This document shows positions 26,579 to 35,548 of a stretch of 58,153 nucleotides of DNA, one piece after another. The position numbers were made by a program, and so were the translations under genes. This DNA comes from Mesorhizobium waimense (GTDB lineage Bacteria; Pseudomonadota; Alphaproteobacteria; Rhizobiales; Rhizobiaceae), in assembly GCF_003601975.1 (NCBI RefSeq), contig NZ_QZWZ01000036.1:1-58153 (forward strand), read 5' to 3'. A model generated the notes under the pieces. The model saw only the letters and a program-made list of their open reading frames with translations, was not told the DNA's origin and ran no database searches. How positions within the stretch are numbered: position 1 is the stretch's first letter; each line of letters opens with the position of its first letter.

Positions 26579-27253
26579 CTACCAGACCAGCGGAACCAGC
26601 CTGTAGCGGACCTTTGCCGCGTAGTCGTCATAGCCCCGCAGGCCGGTCCGAAGTGTCTTCTCTTCGATGAAGGTGCGTATGGCCAGGAGAACGACGAACA
26701 CGAGCACCGACGCCAGCCCCCACCAGGAGCCAAGCAGAAGTGCCGTGCCGGCGAAGAAGATGGTGGCGCCGGCATACATCGGGTGACGGACGTAGCTGTA
26801 CGGACCCGTGGTTATGACGTGCTGTCCGCGTTCTTCCTGGATCTTCACGACGGGCGCCGCAAAGCTGTTCTCCAGCATGGTGCGGTAGCAGATCCAGATC
26901 CCGATCAGCAGCACTGCCGTGCCGACCACTTGTCCCCATATTGGAACCGCCGACCAGTCGAAGCGGAAGTCGAACCCCATCAGGACTTGCCAGAGAAATA
27001 TGGCGAGCAGCAGCACGCTCAGCAGGATCTTGTCGGCTGCGGTTTGATTCTTCTGGATGGGTGGCCTCAGCCGCTCATTCATCAGGCCGGGATCGCGCCG
27101 GGCCAGCGACACGCCCAAGGTAAGGCTGAGCCCAACCATCACCACCAGGTACAGCCAGGCTCCCGGCCAGTTCAGCGTGCCGGCCGACAGGAAGAGCAAG
27201 GCGCCCATGACGCCGAACCACACGAACGTCTGCAGGATCAACTTCGAGATCAT
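26579..27253 (-). CDS. Isoprenylcysteine carboxyl methyltransferase family protein
   Basis: A 224-residue membrane methyltransferase with five hydrophobic segments. The SAM-binding signature of ICMT/PEMT-like proteins is clear: GPYSYVRHPMYAG near residue 150 and EEKTLRTGLRGYDDYAAKVRYRLVP at the C-terminus (quoted parts overlap the conserved loop). Bacterial members methylate lipids or small molecules; the substrate is not known. Starts 18 bases after the flavin reductase stop, so it may be read from the same minus-strand transcript. Confidence 0.85.
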   Translation of the reverse strand: MISKLILQTFVWFGVMGALLFLSAGTLNWPGAWLYLVVMVGLSLTLGVSLARRDPGLMNERLRPPIQKNQTAADKILLSVLLLAIFLWQVLMGFDFRFDWSAVPIWGQVVGTAVLLIGIWICYRTMLENSFAAPVVKIQEERGQHVITTGPYSYVRHPMYAGATIFFAGTALLLGSWWGLASVLVFVVLLAIRTFIEEKTLRTGLRGYDDYAAKVRYRLVPLVW

Positions 27254-27271
27254 AAGATGCCTCCTGATCCG

Positions 27272-27880
27272 CTAGTCTTTTCCCCAGCGCGGCCGCCGCA
27301 TCGAAAATATGTCGCTGATGCTTGAATAGTCCATGTAGCCGAGGCGGCCGACATTGCCGGCCCTGACGATGTCAAACCTGCCGTCATTCAGGAAAGCATC
27401 GTCGATATGCACGCCGACGACCTCGCCGGCGACCACGACGGCGCTCGTTTGCGTTCCGTCGAGTGCCCTTGGCCGCAGGATTTCCGTCACCCGGCATTCG
27501 AGTGCAGCCGGCGCCGCCGCCACGCGCGGCGGCGCGACGAGGCGCGACGGCGCCATGGCGAGATCGGCATAGTCGAACTCGCTGACGCCGCGCGGCGCAT
27601 CGACCGCGGTGCGGTTCATCTTCTCCGCCAGTTCACGGCTGACCAGATTGGCGACGAACTCGCCCGTCTCTTCGGCAAAGCTGGCGCTGTCCTTCTGGCC
27701 CTCGGACGAAAACCAGACAAGGAAGGGCCGGGTCGAAAAGGCATTGAAGAAGGAATAGGGCGCGAGGTTGATCTTGCCTTCCCTGTTCAGGGTCGAAATC
27801 CAGCCGATCGGGCGCGGCGCCACGATCGCCTTGGACGGATCGTGCGGCAGCCCATGCCCCTTCGTCGGCTCGTAGAACAT
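27272..27880 (-). CDS. Flavin reductase family protein (FMN-binding split barrel)
   Basis: A 202-residue flavoprotein with the split-barrel opening HDPSKAIVAPRPIGWIST and APYSFFNAFSTRP, as in the flavin reductase-like/NADH:FMN family. The start at 27880 is chosen for AGGGAGAAG directly upstream; the frame is open to 27919. Seven bases separate it from the nitroreductase stop, so the two probably form an operon dealing with flavin-dependent reduction. Confidence 0.88.
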   Translation of the reverse strand: MFYEPTKGHGLPHDPSKAIVAPRPIGWISTLNREGKINLAPYSFFNAFSTRPFLVWFSSEGQKDSASFAEETGEFVANLVSRELAEKMNRTAVDAPRGVSEFDYADLAMAPSRLVAPPRVAAAPAALECRVTEILRPRALDGTQTSAVVVAGEVVGVHIDDAFLNDGRFDIVRAGNVGRLGYMDYSSISDIFSMRRPRWGKD

Positions 27881-27887
27881 CTTCTCC

Positions 27888-28472
27888 CTAGCCCGCCCAT
27901 GGCCCTTGATAATCGGCATAGAGCTTGGCCGGATCCGGCCGCGGCCGCTCCGGCGCCGGCCCCTGGTAGGAGCCGATATGGACGAAGCCGACGACGCGCT
28001 CCTGCGGTGCCAGTCCCAGGATCGCCCTGCCCTCCGGCACGTCGGAATACCAGTTGCTGATCATGTTGGTGCCATAGCCCATCGCATTGGCCGCGATCAT
28101 CAGGTTCAGCGCCGCCATGCCGCCGGACAGGAACATTTCCCATTGCGGGATCTTGGGGTTTTCCCGGGGGATCGACACCACGCCGATCACCAGCGGCGCG
28201 CGCGAAAAGCGCGCCAATTCCTGGTTGCGGCGGCCTTCCGGCAACGGCCCTTCGCGCTGTTCGGCAAGAGCCGCCAGTTTCTTGCCGATCTCAACGCGCG
28301 CCTCGCCGCGATAGAGGATGAAGCGCCAGGGCTCGAGCCGGCCATGGTCTGGCACACGCGCGGCCGCGGCGATGATCGTCGCGATCTCGGCGTCGCCGGG
28401 CGCAGGCTCCCTCAGCTCGGGAATCGGCGCCGAATTTCGGGTCAGCAGAAAGTCGATGATGGGCGACGCCAT
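27888..28472 (-). CDS. Nitroreductase family protein
   Basis: A 194-residue FMN-dependent nitroreductase of the short YdjA-like type: opening LLTRNSAPIPELREPAPGD, a phosphate-binding ARVPDHGRLEPWRF loop and a C-terminal NWYSDVP/LGLAPQERVVGFVHIG block. It reduces nitro or quinone-like compounds with NAD(P)H. ATG 28472 has CAGGAGA upstream and fits family length; the frame is open to 28511. Confidence 0.9.
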   Translation of the reverse strand: MASPIIDFLLTRNSAPIPELREPAPGDAEIATIIAAAARVPDHGRLEPWRFILYRGEARVEIGKKLAALAEQREGPLPEGRRNQELARFSRAPLVIGVVSIPRENPKIPQWEMFLSGGMAALNLMIAANAMGYGTNMISNWYSDVPEGRAILGLAPQERVVGFVHIGSYQGPAPERPRPDPAKLYADYQGPWAG

Positions 28473-28626
28473 GGGCGCAAGTCTCCTGAACTGTGAGCTG
28501 AAGCGCGCCATCGGGAATCGGGCGGCTCGGGCATTGGCGCGGCGCGCCGGAAGGAAGAGCCTCCGGCAGAGCGGATCAGACTCTTAAGCCTTGAAATTGC
28601 CACCGCCTTGGGCTTCAACGCAAGGC

Positions 28627-29592
28627 ATGTTTGAGGGGACACTGCGTCTTTTCCTGGTCTGGCTCGCTGCCGCGCTGTTCATGGCGCCGGTTTCGCTTGC
28701 TTGCGCGCAGACCAAGGATGGCATCAGCGACCTCAAACTTCCCGGAATCTCAAGCTATTCGTCACCCAAGAACGAGACGTCGCTGGCGTTGGGAAGTGGC
28801 GGCGCAATCACGCTCTCGGCGCAGCTGACGGACAAGGGCACCGACATCACGCGCGGTATCGTCTGGCGGGTCTTCAAGCCTGAAACCGCGAGCGACGGCA
28901 AGCTGCCGATGGTGGCTTCCGCCCATGGTGGCACGGCCGTATTCCAACTCGAGCCCGGCAGCTATCTGGTCCATGCTTCCTACGGACGCGCCGGCGCCAC
29001 CAAGCGCATCACCGTCGGCAAGGAGGCAAAGCGCGAAAGCCTGGTGCTCGACGCCGGCGGCCTCAAGCTCGACGCCGTCCTGTCAGGCGGGGCGCATATT
29101 CCGCCGAAAAAACTGCGCTTCTCGATCTTTGAAGGCCGCACCGAAGCCAATGGCGAGCACGCGCTGATCATCCCCGATGTCGAACCGAACAGCGTCGTGC
29201 GGCTGAATGCCGGCACCTACCACGTCGTCTCGAACTATGGCTCGGTCAATGCCGTGATCCGCTCCGACATCCGCGTCGAGGCCGGCAAGCTGACCGAGGC
29301 CACTGTCGAGCACCGGGCGGCCGAAATGACCATGAAGCTGGTGCGCGAGGCCGGCGGCGAGGCGATCGCCGACACGTCCTGGTCGCTGCTCAACGAATCC
29401 GGCGATCCGATCAAGGAAACCGTCGGCGCCTTCGCCTCGATGGTGCTGGCCGAAGGCGACTACACCATCATCGCCAAGAACCGCGACCGTATCTACCAGA
29501 AGGATTTCACGGTCGTCGCCGGACAGAACCAGGAGATCGAGGTTCTCGCCACCGAAGCCTCGGCCATCGATCCCGAGGAAGGCGCCGATTAG
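28627..29592 (+). CDS. Secreted protein of unknown function
   Basis: A 321-residue protein with a signal peptide (hydrophobic residues 7-25, ending in SLACAQT) and a mature part rich in beta-strand-like repeats such as TAVFQLEPGSYLVHASYG, VRLNAGTYHVVSNYG and ASMVLAEGDYTIIAKNRD. These recurring 'leG.Y.v.a.yG' units, spaced by about 90 residues, suggest a chain of three immunoglobulin-like or carboxypeptidase-regulatory-like domains. Location is periplasm or outside. ATG 28627 is preferred; TTG 28591 in frame is possible. Function not recognised. Confidence 0.72.
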   Translation: MFEGTLRLFLVWLAAALFMAPVSLACAQTKDGISDLKLPGISSYSSPKNETSLALGSGGAITLSAQLTDKGTDITRGIVWRVFKPETASDGKLPMVASAHGGTAVFQLEPGSYLVHASYGRAGATKRITVGKEAKRESLVLDAGGLKLDAVLSGGAHIPPKKLRFSIFEGRTEANGEHALIIPDVEPNSVVRLNAGTYHVVSNYGSVNAVIRSDIRVEAGKLTEATVEHRAAEMTMKLVREAGGEAIADTSWSLLNESGDPIKETVGAFASMVLAEGDYTIIAKNRDRIYQKDFTVVAGQNQEIEVLATEASAIDPEEGAD

Positions 29593-29603
29593 GCCACCTG
29601 CGA

Positions 29604-30542
29604 TCAAGCGGCCTTGCGCATGCGCCGCGGCAGGAAGTGGACGCGACCGCGCGGGGTGGCCGGCGCCAGGTCGAAGACACCACGGTAGAGGCGCTCCAGC
29701 AGCGCCTTGCGGTCGCGCAGCGGCTCCAGTTCGCTCCAGCTCAGAACGTCGCCGACACGCACGTCGATCGACTTGCCGGACAGCCGTGCGAATTCGTGGA
29801 TGAGCAGCGAGATGCGCAACGTCAGTGACGCCTTGCCGACAAATTTCGCCACCCGTCCCTCGCGTTCGGCCATGTTCATCGGACCGCTGACCAAGTGGAA
29901 CAGCCGCCCGTTCTGGCCGGAGAAATGCATCGGGATGACCGATGCCCTGGCATCCTGGACGAGACGGGCCGGAAACATCTTCCATGGCAGGTCACGCGCC
30001 CGGCCAAAGCCTTTCGGCGCGGTGGCGACGCCGCCGGCCGGAAAGACGACGATGGTGACGCCCTCCTTCAGCAGCCGCACCGCCTCATGGCGCACCGCCA
30101 TGTTGTTCCTGAGCGCATCCTTGGTCTCGGAAAAATCGATCGGCAGCGAATAGGGTTCCATCTCGCGGATCTTGAGCAGATCCTTGTGGATCATGACGCG
30201 AAACGGCCGCCCAAGCTGCTCGGCCAGCGACAGCACGGCGATGCCGTCGCCAATGCCGAACGGATGGTTGGCGACGATCACCAGCGGCGTCTCGGGCAGC
30301 TTTGCCGGCGGCCATTGATCGGCGCTCCGCACCTTGACGTCGATCAGTTCCAGCATGCGGCTGAACACGCGCTCGCCGCTCGGCGCCACCTGCCGGCGCC
30401 AGAAATCATAGAGCGCGGCAAAGCGGTCGCGCCCGGACAGGCCTTCGATGGAATGGATGAACCAGCGCGTCAGCGCCGGCTGGTGCGAACTGGCGTAGGA
30501 AAGCTCGGGAAACGGTCTTTCCCGCAGTTTCAGCTTGAGCAT
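29604..30542 (-). CDS. Lysophospholipid acyltransferase family protein
   Basis: A PlsC-type acyltransferase of about 312 residues. The motif ANHPFGIGDG is the H-x5-D form found in the hemolysin/OlsA-like subgroup, and VVFPAGGVATAPKGFGRA is the second acyltransferase block. It may acylate lysophospholipid or ornithine lipid at the inner membrane. ATG 30575 is also in frame but lies 2 bases after the thrS terminator stem and has no ribosome site, so ATG 30542 (MLKLKLRERPF) is preferred. Convergent with the secreted unknown, 11 bases apart. Confidence 0.85.
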   Translation of the reverse strand: MLKLKLRERPFPELSYASSHQPALTRWFIHSIEGLSGRDRFAALYDFWRRQVAPSGERVFSRMLELIDVKVRSADQWPPAKLPETPLVIVANHPFGIGDGIAVLSLAEQLGRPFRVMIHKDLLKIREMEPYSLPIDFSETKDALRNNMAVRHEAVRLLKEGVTIVVFPAGGVATAPKGFGRARDLPWKMFPARLVQDARASVIPMHFSGQNGRLFHLVSGPMNMAEREGRVAKFVGKASLTLRISLLIHEFARLSGKSIDVRVGDVLSWSELEPLRDRKALLERLYRGVFDLAPATPRGRVHFLPRRMRKAA

Positions 30543-30576
30543 GGACGGCTCGTACAGGCTTGGCGTGACAGGCATG

Positions 30577-30607
30577 TGAAAATGGCGGTGGATCGCTCCA
30601 CCGCCAT
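30577..30607 (-). terminator. Intrinsic terminator of thrS
   Basis: A perfect 11-bp stem (30582-30592 with 30597-30607) and 4-base loop, read on the minus strand, is followed by TTTC. It begins 11 bases after the thrS stop and reaches to 2 bases before an in-frame ATG of the acyltransferase gene. Confidence 0.75.
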
Positions 30608-30618
30608 CTCGTCGTAGA

Positions 30619-32595
30619 TCAGGCAGCGCGCTTGCGCCTGCGATCCGGCGTCACCGCTTCTTCGCTCAATTGCGCGATCGCATTGGCGAGACCAAGCGAT
30701 TCCTGGTCGCGTGAGCCGAGACGGCGGATGTTGACCGTCGCTTCCTCCGCCTCGCGCCTGCCGCAGACGAGGATGACCGGAACCTTGGCCAGCGAATGTT
30801 CGCGGACCTTGTAGTTGATCTTCTCGTTGCGCAGGTCGGCTTCGGCAAGCAGCCCGGCCGCCTTTAGTTGCCCCACGACCTTCATCGCGTAGTCGTCGGC
30901 ATCCGAGGTGATCGTCGCCACCACCACCTGCAGCGGCGCGAACCACAGTGGGAAATGGCCGGAATAGTTCTCGATCAGGATGCCGAGGAAACGCTCCATC
31001 GAACCACAGATAGCGCGATGCACCATCACCGGCTGCTTCTTTTCCGAATCCGAGCCGATATAGAAGGCGCCGAAACGTTCCGGCAGGTTGAAGTCGACCT
31101 GCGTGGTGCCGCACTGCCATTCGCGGCCGATGGCATCCTTCAGCACATATTCGAATTTCGGACCGTAGAAGGCGCCCTCGCCCGGATTGATCGAGGTCTT
31201 GATGCGGTTGCCCGAGCGCGTCCGGATCGTTTCCAGCACGCCGCTCATGATCGCCTCGGCATGATCCCAGGCCTCGTCGGTTCCGACGCGCTTGTCCGGC
31301 CGCGTCGACAGCTTCACGCTGATCTCGTCGAAGCCGAAATCGGCATAGGTCGACAGGATCAGATCGTTGATGCGCAGGCATTCCGAGGCAAGCTGCTCCT
31401 CGGTGCAGAAGATATGCGCGTCGTCCTGCGTGAAGCCGCGCACGCGCATCAGCCCGTGCAGCGCACCCGATGGCTCGTAGCGGTGCACATTGCCGAATTC
31501 CGCAATCTTTACAGGCAGATCGCGATAGGATTTCAACCCGTGCTTGAATATCTGCACATGGCCGGGGCAGTTCATCGGCTTGAGCGCGAACACCCGGTCG
31601 TCATCGGTGTCGTCGCCGGCGACCGTCACCTTGAACATGGCATCGCGATACCAGCCCCAGTGGCCCGATGTCTCCCACAGGCTCTTGTCGAGCACCTGCG
31701 GCGCGTTGACCTCCTGGTAGCCCTGCTCGTCGAGGCGGCGGCGCATGTAGTTGACCAGGTTCTGGAACATCTTCCAGCCCTTGGCGTGCCAGAAGACGAC
31801 GCCCGGCCCCTCTTCCTGGAAGTGGAACAGGTCCATCTCGCGGCCGAGCTTCCTGTGGTCGCGCTTTTCGGCTTCCTCCAGCATCGTCTGGTAGGCATCG
31901 AGCTGCGCCTGGTCGGCCCACGCCGTGCCGTAGATGCGCGTCAGCATCGGATTGTTGCTGTCGCCGCGCCAATAGGCGCCGGCCACCTTCATCAGCTTGA
32001 AGGCGTTGCCGATCTGCCCGGTCGAGGCCATGTGAGGGCCACGGCAGAGATCGAACCAGTCGCCCTGCGCGTAGATCTTGAGATCCTGGTCCTCGGGAAT
32101 GGCGTCGATCAGTTCCAGCTTGTAGCGCTCGCCCTTGTCGGCAAACACCTTCTTGGCCTTCTCGCGCAGCCAGACTTCCTTGGTGAACGGCTTGTTGCGC
32201 TGGATGATCTCGCGCATCTTCTTCTCGATCACCGGGAAATCGTCGGGCGTGAACGGCTCGTTGCGGGCGAAGTCGTAGTAGAACCCGTTCTCGATCACCG
32301 GCCCGATGGTCACCTGCGTTCCCGGCCAAAGTTCCTGCACGGCCTCGGCCAGCACATGCGCCGCGTCGTGGCGGATGAGTTCGAGCGCGCGCGGGTCCTC
32401 GCGGGTGATGATCTCGACCTTGCCGGACTTGCCAAGCGGGTCGGACAAATCGCGCACGACGCCGTCGATGGCGTACGCAACGGCCTTCTTGGCCAGCGAC
32501 TTCGAGATCGATTCCGCCAGGCCGGCGCCGGTCATCGCCGCTTCGTAGTCGCGGACGGAGCCATCGGGAAATGTCAGGGAAACGGAATTCAGCAT
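30619..32595 (-). CDS. thrS: Threonyl-tRNA synthetase
   Basis: A 658-residue class II synthetase charging tRNA-Thr. Seen in order: N-terminal TGS domain (VSLTFPDGSVRDYE), the editing domain with HDAAHVLAEAVQELWPGTQ, the catalytic core with FKPMNCPGHVQIFKHGLKSY and the anticodon-binding domain near the end (VVVATITSDADDYAMKV). TAGGAGA lies 6 bases before the ATG. Length is normal. The upstream 109 bases show no T-box or other obvious leader. Confidence 0.96.
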   Translation of the reverse strand: MLNSVSLTFPDGSVRDYEAAMTGAGLAESISKSLAKKAVAYAIDGVVRDLSDPLGKSGKVEIITREDPRALELIRHDAAHVLAEAVQELWPGTQVTIGPVIENGFYYDFARNEPFTPDDFPVIEKKMREIIQRNKPFTKEVWLREKAKKVFADKGERYKLELIDAIPEDQDLKIYAQGDWFDLCRGPHMASTGQIGNAFKLMKVAGAYWRGDSNNPMLTRIYGTAWADQAQLDAYQTMLEEAEKRDHRKLGREMDLFHFQEEGPGVVFWHAKGWKMFQNLVNYMRRRLDEQGYQEVNAPQVLDKSLWETSGHWGWYRDAMFKVTVAGDDTDDDRVFALKPMNCPGHVQIFKHGLKSYRDLPVKIAEFGNVHRYEPSGALHGLMRVRGFTQDDAHIFCTEEQLASECLRINDLILSTYADFGFDEISVKLSTRPDKRVGTDEAWDHAEAIMSGVLETIRTRSGNRIKTSINPGEGAFYGPKFEYVLKDAIGREWQCGTTQVDFNLPERFGAFYIGSDSEKKQPVMVHRAICGSMERFLGILIENYSGHFPLWFAPLQVVVATITSDADDYAMKVVGQLKAAGLLAEADLRNEKINYKVREHSLAKVPVILVCGRREAEEATVNIRRLGSRDQESLGLANAIAQLSEEAVTPDRRRKRAA

Positions 32596-32704
32596 AATTA
32601 TCTCCTATCCAGTCCCGCAAACGAGCGCGGGTGGTGAAATGCCGGATGCGTCCGGCGGCAGTCTTTTATGGGCAGATTCCGGCGCCGTAAAGCGCTCGTT
32701 CCGT

Positions 32705-33522
32705 CTATTTGATCAAGCCAGGCAGGTCTTTCAAGAACCCCGCCCGTGTCTTGGGACCCTTGGGCGTGTCCGTTGGCTTCTCGTCGACCACCAGCCGGGC
32801 AAAGACGATCCGGCGGCCATCCTTCGCGGCCCAGCCGACGAACCAGCCAAGCGAACGCTTATCGGTGCCGCCACTGCCGAGTCTCGTGCTACCGGTCTTG
32901 CCCTGCACCGCCCAGCCACCGGCCCGGAAGCTCGGGATGATCGCCTTGGTCATCTGATGAGCCCCGGCCGACACCGGCATTTTGCCGGCAAGCATCCGGC
33001 GCAGGAAAGCTGTCTGCTCTACCGGCGATATTTCGAGCGAGGAATTCACCCAGGAATGGGTCAGGCCATCATTCTTGCTGGCATCGCCGGTGACGTCCCT
33101 ATTGCCGTAGCCGAACTTCGACACGTAGCCGGCGTTCGTTCGCTGCCGAGCCTGCTTGTGATTTCGCGGGAGTACCAAAGAACGGAATCGCGCTCCCAGA
33201 TCGTCGGATCGACGATCTTATGGTCCCGCTTCACCGCATTGAACTCGGGCTTATAGTCCCAGCTCGGCGTGTGCTCGTCGCTGAGGATACCGGCGTCATA
33301 GCCGATGAGTGCCAGCGGCACCTTGAATGTCGAGGCCGGGCTGAAGCGTTGATCGCAAACGCCGTCCCGATAAAGCGTCTCGCCGCTCACCGCATCCTGG
33401 ATGAGCGTGCATTCGACATCGCCCAGCGGCGCGGATTGCGCCCGCATCGGAAAACCAAGCAGCCAGGCCAGCAGGAAGAGAACGATGGCAAAAACGAACG
33501 GAAGGCGGTCTATCTGGCGCAT
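32705..33522 (-). pseudogene. Class D (OXA-type) beta-lactamase broken by one frameshift
   Basis: Two overlapping reading frames together encode a full class D serine beta-lactamase. The first (33522 down to about 33138) has a signal peptide, the active-site S64-T-F-K67 and the SVLWYS block. The second (about 33138 down to 32705) has YGNRDVTGD, LTHSWVNSSLEISP and KTGS. Joining them needs one added base in the GAACGAACG run at 33134-33142, giving LGSER-x-AGYV, which restores family spacing. Every catalytic motif is intact, so this is either a very recent loss, a sequencing error, or a programmed shift. No mobile element is beside it. Confidence 0.8.
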
Positions 33523-33670
33523 GGCAGTCTCTCTCCTGACGGGTGGGCAGGAGAGGATTTAGCGAGTCGTCTTGTCTCGATTTTGTCTCAAATTCGAAGT
33601 CTTTGTGCAGGCTTGCGTTAACCCTACCAGATCGTAAAGACCGGCCGCCGCTGAGGCCAGCGGATGCAGG

Positions 33671-34039
33671 TCAAACCTCGCCGCGCTTCTTGCCGATCCG
33701 CCAGTACCGCCAAGGCATGAACCAGACATAGCGCCCGGCCAGCGTCTCGGGCACGCGGTCGATGCCATGCGTGCCGAACGGGCCGCAGCGCAGTACCCGG
33801 AAAAGCCCCATCCAGCCGCCTGCCCACAGGCCGTGGCGGGCGATCGCCTCATGCGCGTATTCCGAACAGGTCGGCAGGTGCCGGCAGGAATTGCCGACAA
33901 AGCCGGACAGCGTCAGCTGGTAGAAGCGGACAAGCGACGTGCCGAGGATACGGCCCGGCGTCTTGCGCCAGGGGCCTGGCCAATTGCGGCCGCGCCGCGC
34001 CGGTGTCGCGGTATGCGCATGCCGATGGTGGTCGCGCAC
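33671..34039 (-). CDS. yidD: Membrane protein insertion efficiency factor YidD
   Basis: A 122-residue YidD-type protein that helps insertion of membrane proteins with YidC. The core LVRFYQLTLSGFVGNSCRH and LPTCSEYAHEAIARHG followed by RCGPFGTHGIDRVPE is characteristic, with the family's three conserved cysteines. GTG 34039 is chosen, with GGAG 8 bases upstream, giving a His-rich N-terminus (RDHHRHAH); the frame is open to 34276 but earlier starts are too long. It is not beside rnpA/yidC here. Confidence 0.88.
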   Translation of the reverse strand: MRDHHRHAHTATPARRGRNWPGPWRKTPGRILGTSLVRFYQLTLSGFVGNSCRHLPTCSEYAHEAIARHGLWAGGWMGLFRVLRCGPFGTHGIDRVPETLAGRYVWFMPWRYWRIGKKRGEV

Positions 34040-34173
34040 CGCATTCTCCGTATCGCGCCTCGCCCCGGGATAGATGTGGACTTCGAGCAGAGAACGCAAT
34101 CCCCTGTTGATGCTGGTCCTTGTCGAGACTGGCCCTTGGTGATGCCGGTTGTCGATGCTGGCTGTCCTGCCTT

Positions 34174-34329
34174 TCAACGGTGAAAGGTGCGCCGATCTGC
34201 CGGGGATACCCAGCGCGTGGGACTGGTTGGTCCCTGTTCGCAGCGTCCGGCCTGTGGCCGCCTCTCGCCATACCATTGAAACGTCGCGATCCGCATGACG
34301 TCGCCAAAAATCTCCAGGAACTGGATCAT
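34174..34329 (-). CDS. Small hypothetical protein
   Basis: A 51-codon frame starting MIQFLEIFGDVMRIATFQWY with AAGGAGAT placed 7 bases before the ATG, a near-perfect ribosome site. This good start is the main evidence. The C-terminal half (RTFHR end) is not informative and no family is recognised. It lies in the otherwise empty 34040-34636 region, upstream of yidD on the same strand. Confidence 0.4.
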   Translation of the reverse strand: MIQFLEIFGDVMRIATFQWYGERRPQAGRCEQGPTSPTRWVSPADRRTFHR

Positions 34330-34583
34330 GGCCGTATCTCCTTTGGCATCGATTAGACTGCCGCTGGCCTTCGTCTTCAAACGAGTATAATTTCCACCTC
34401 GGATAACTCTAGATTATGCGTATTGAAGTATGCCCGGCTGCGCGTAACGGTTCAACTATATGAAATTATTATGCGATCTGGCTTTGCCAACAGCGGCTTC
34501 AAGCTTGCTGTGTTGAGCGGGCCGTAAGGCTATTTCGCGCGGTTTGTGTGCTTGATGTAAACTCGGAAAAAGGAGCTAGACTC

Positions 34584-34640
34584 GTGCCGATCGTCAAACT
34601 GAACGAAAAGTTCGTCGACTGGCTGAAGGCTCCAGAATGA
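34584..34640 (+). other. Short leader frame overlapping the LysR start (possible integrase remnant)
   Basis: An 18-codon frame, GTG start at 34584 with AAGGAG 9 bases upstream, encodes PIVKLNEKFVDWLKAPE and stops in an ATGA overlap with the LysR gene start. Its sequence resembles the first residues of rhizobial tyrosine integrases (pattern VKLTE..V..LKAP). It may be a translated leader coupling to the regulator, or the stub left by integrase deletion. The 34400-34560 stretch before it is AT-rich and probably holds a promoter. Confidence 0.35.
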
Positions 34641-35548
34641 AGCGCGGACGCCTGCCCTTGACGGCGCTGCGGAGCTTCGAGGCGGCCGGACGACAGTTGA
34701 GCTTCAGCCGAGCGGCCGAGGAGCTGTTCGTCTCACAGGCAGCGATCAGCCGGCAGATCCGCGAGCTCGAGCATTTCCTGCGCCAACCGCTGTTCTTCCG
34801 CCACCACCGCCGCGTTGAGCTGACCGAGGCAGGCCGGCGCCTGCTCGATCAATTGGTCAGAAGTTTCGACGACATCGACAGGCGGCTCTCGGAGCTGGCC
34901 GCTCCGGCCCAATCCGTGGTTCGCGTCAGCGTGGAACCGTCCCTTGCAGCCGTATGGCTGGTGCCACGACTCAATCGATTTCGTGAATTGCGACCCGATA
35001 TCGACGTTTCCGTCGAAGTCGATCCACGGCCCATCGAGTTCCGCAGCGATCAGGCCGAGCTCGCTCTGCGCTTCAGCGCCCACAACACCTCATGGCCGCG
35101 CAGCGAAGCCGAGCGGCTTGCCTTGACCGTCGACTCGCCGGTCCTGTCGCCGGCGCTGCTTGCCTCGGGTCCGCCGCTGGAAAAGCCGATCGACCTTGGC
35201 CGCTACACGCTGCTACATGAGGAAAATCGCCAGGGCTGGGCGCGCTGGTTCGAAGCGGCCGGCGTGCCCGCCGACGCCGCGCCCGCGCGCGGCCCCATGT
35301 TTGCGGATACCTCGCTTTCGAAGCAGGCGGCGCTGCTCGGCCATGGCGTGGCGTTGGGCGATCTCATGCTGGTCAGGGACGAACTGGCATCCGGCGCACT
35401 GATCAAGCCCTTCGACATCGACGTCGCATCCGGCGCCTACTGGCTGGTGGCAAGGAGCTTGCGCAACCTGCCCGGACCGGCCGCGGCCTTCGCCGACTGG
35501 ATCCGTACCGAATTTGCCGAAAGCCGGCGTTCTCTGGAAGAAATCTAA
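34637..35548 (+). CDS. LysR family transcriptional regulator (GcvA-like)
   Basis: A 303-residue LysR regulator: N-terminal winged helix (LPLTALRSFEAAGRQLSFSR, SQAAISRQIRELE) and a C-terminal effector-binding domain with PSLAAVWLVPRLNRF. Within LysR it is closest in style to GcvA/AmpR-type regulators. The target is unknown; the gcv operon is 25 kb away and riboswitch-controlled. Its stop (35546-35548) overlaps the stop of the convergent scaffold gene by 2 bases. Confidence 0.88.
   Translation: MKRGRLPLTALRSFEAAGRQLSFSRAAEELFVSQAAISRQIRELEHFLRQPLFFRHHRRVELTEAGRRLLDQLVRSFDDIDRRLSELAAPAQSVVRVSVEPSLAAVWLVPRLNRFRELRPDIDVSVEVDPRPIEFRSDQAELALRFSAHNTSWPRSEAERLALTVDSPVLSPALLASGPPLEKPIDLGRYTLLHEENRQGWARWFEAAGVPADAAPARGPMFADTSLSKQAALLGHGVALGDLMLVRDELASGALIKPFDIDVASGAYWLVARSLRNLPGPAAAFADWIRTEFAESRRSLEEI

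Noticed and set aside
30868..32637. 589-codon plus-strand frame opposite thrS
   Set aside because: thrS is unmistakable on the minus strand; the plus frame has no family similarity.
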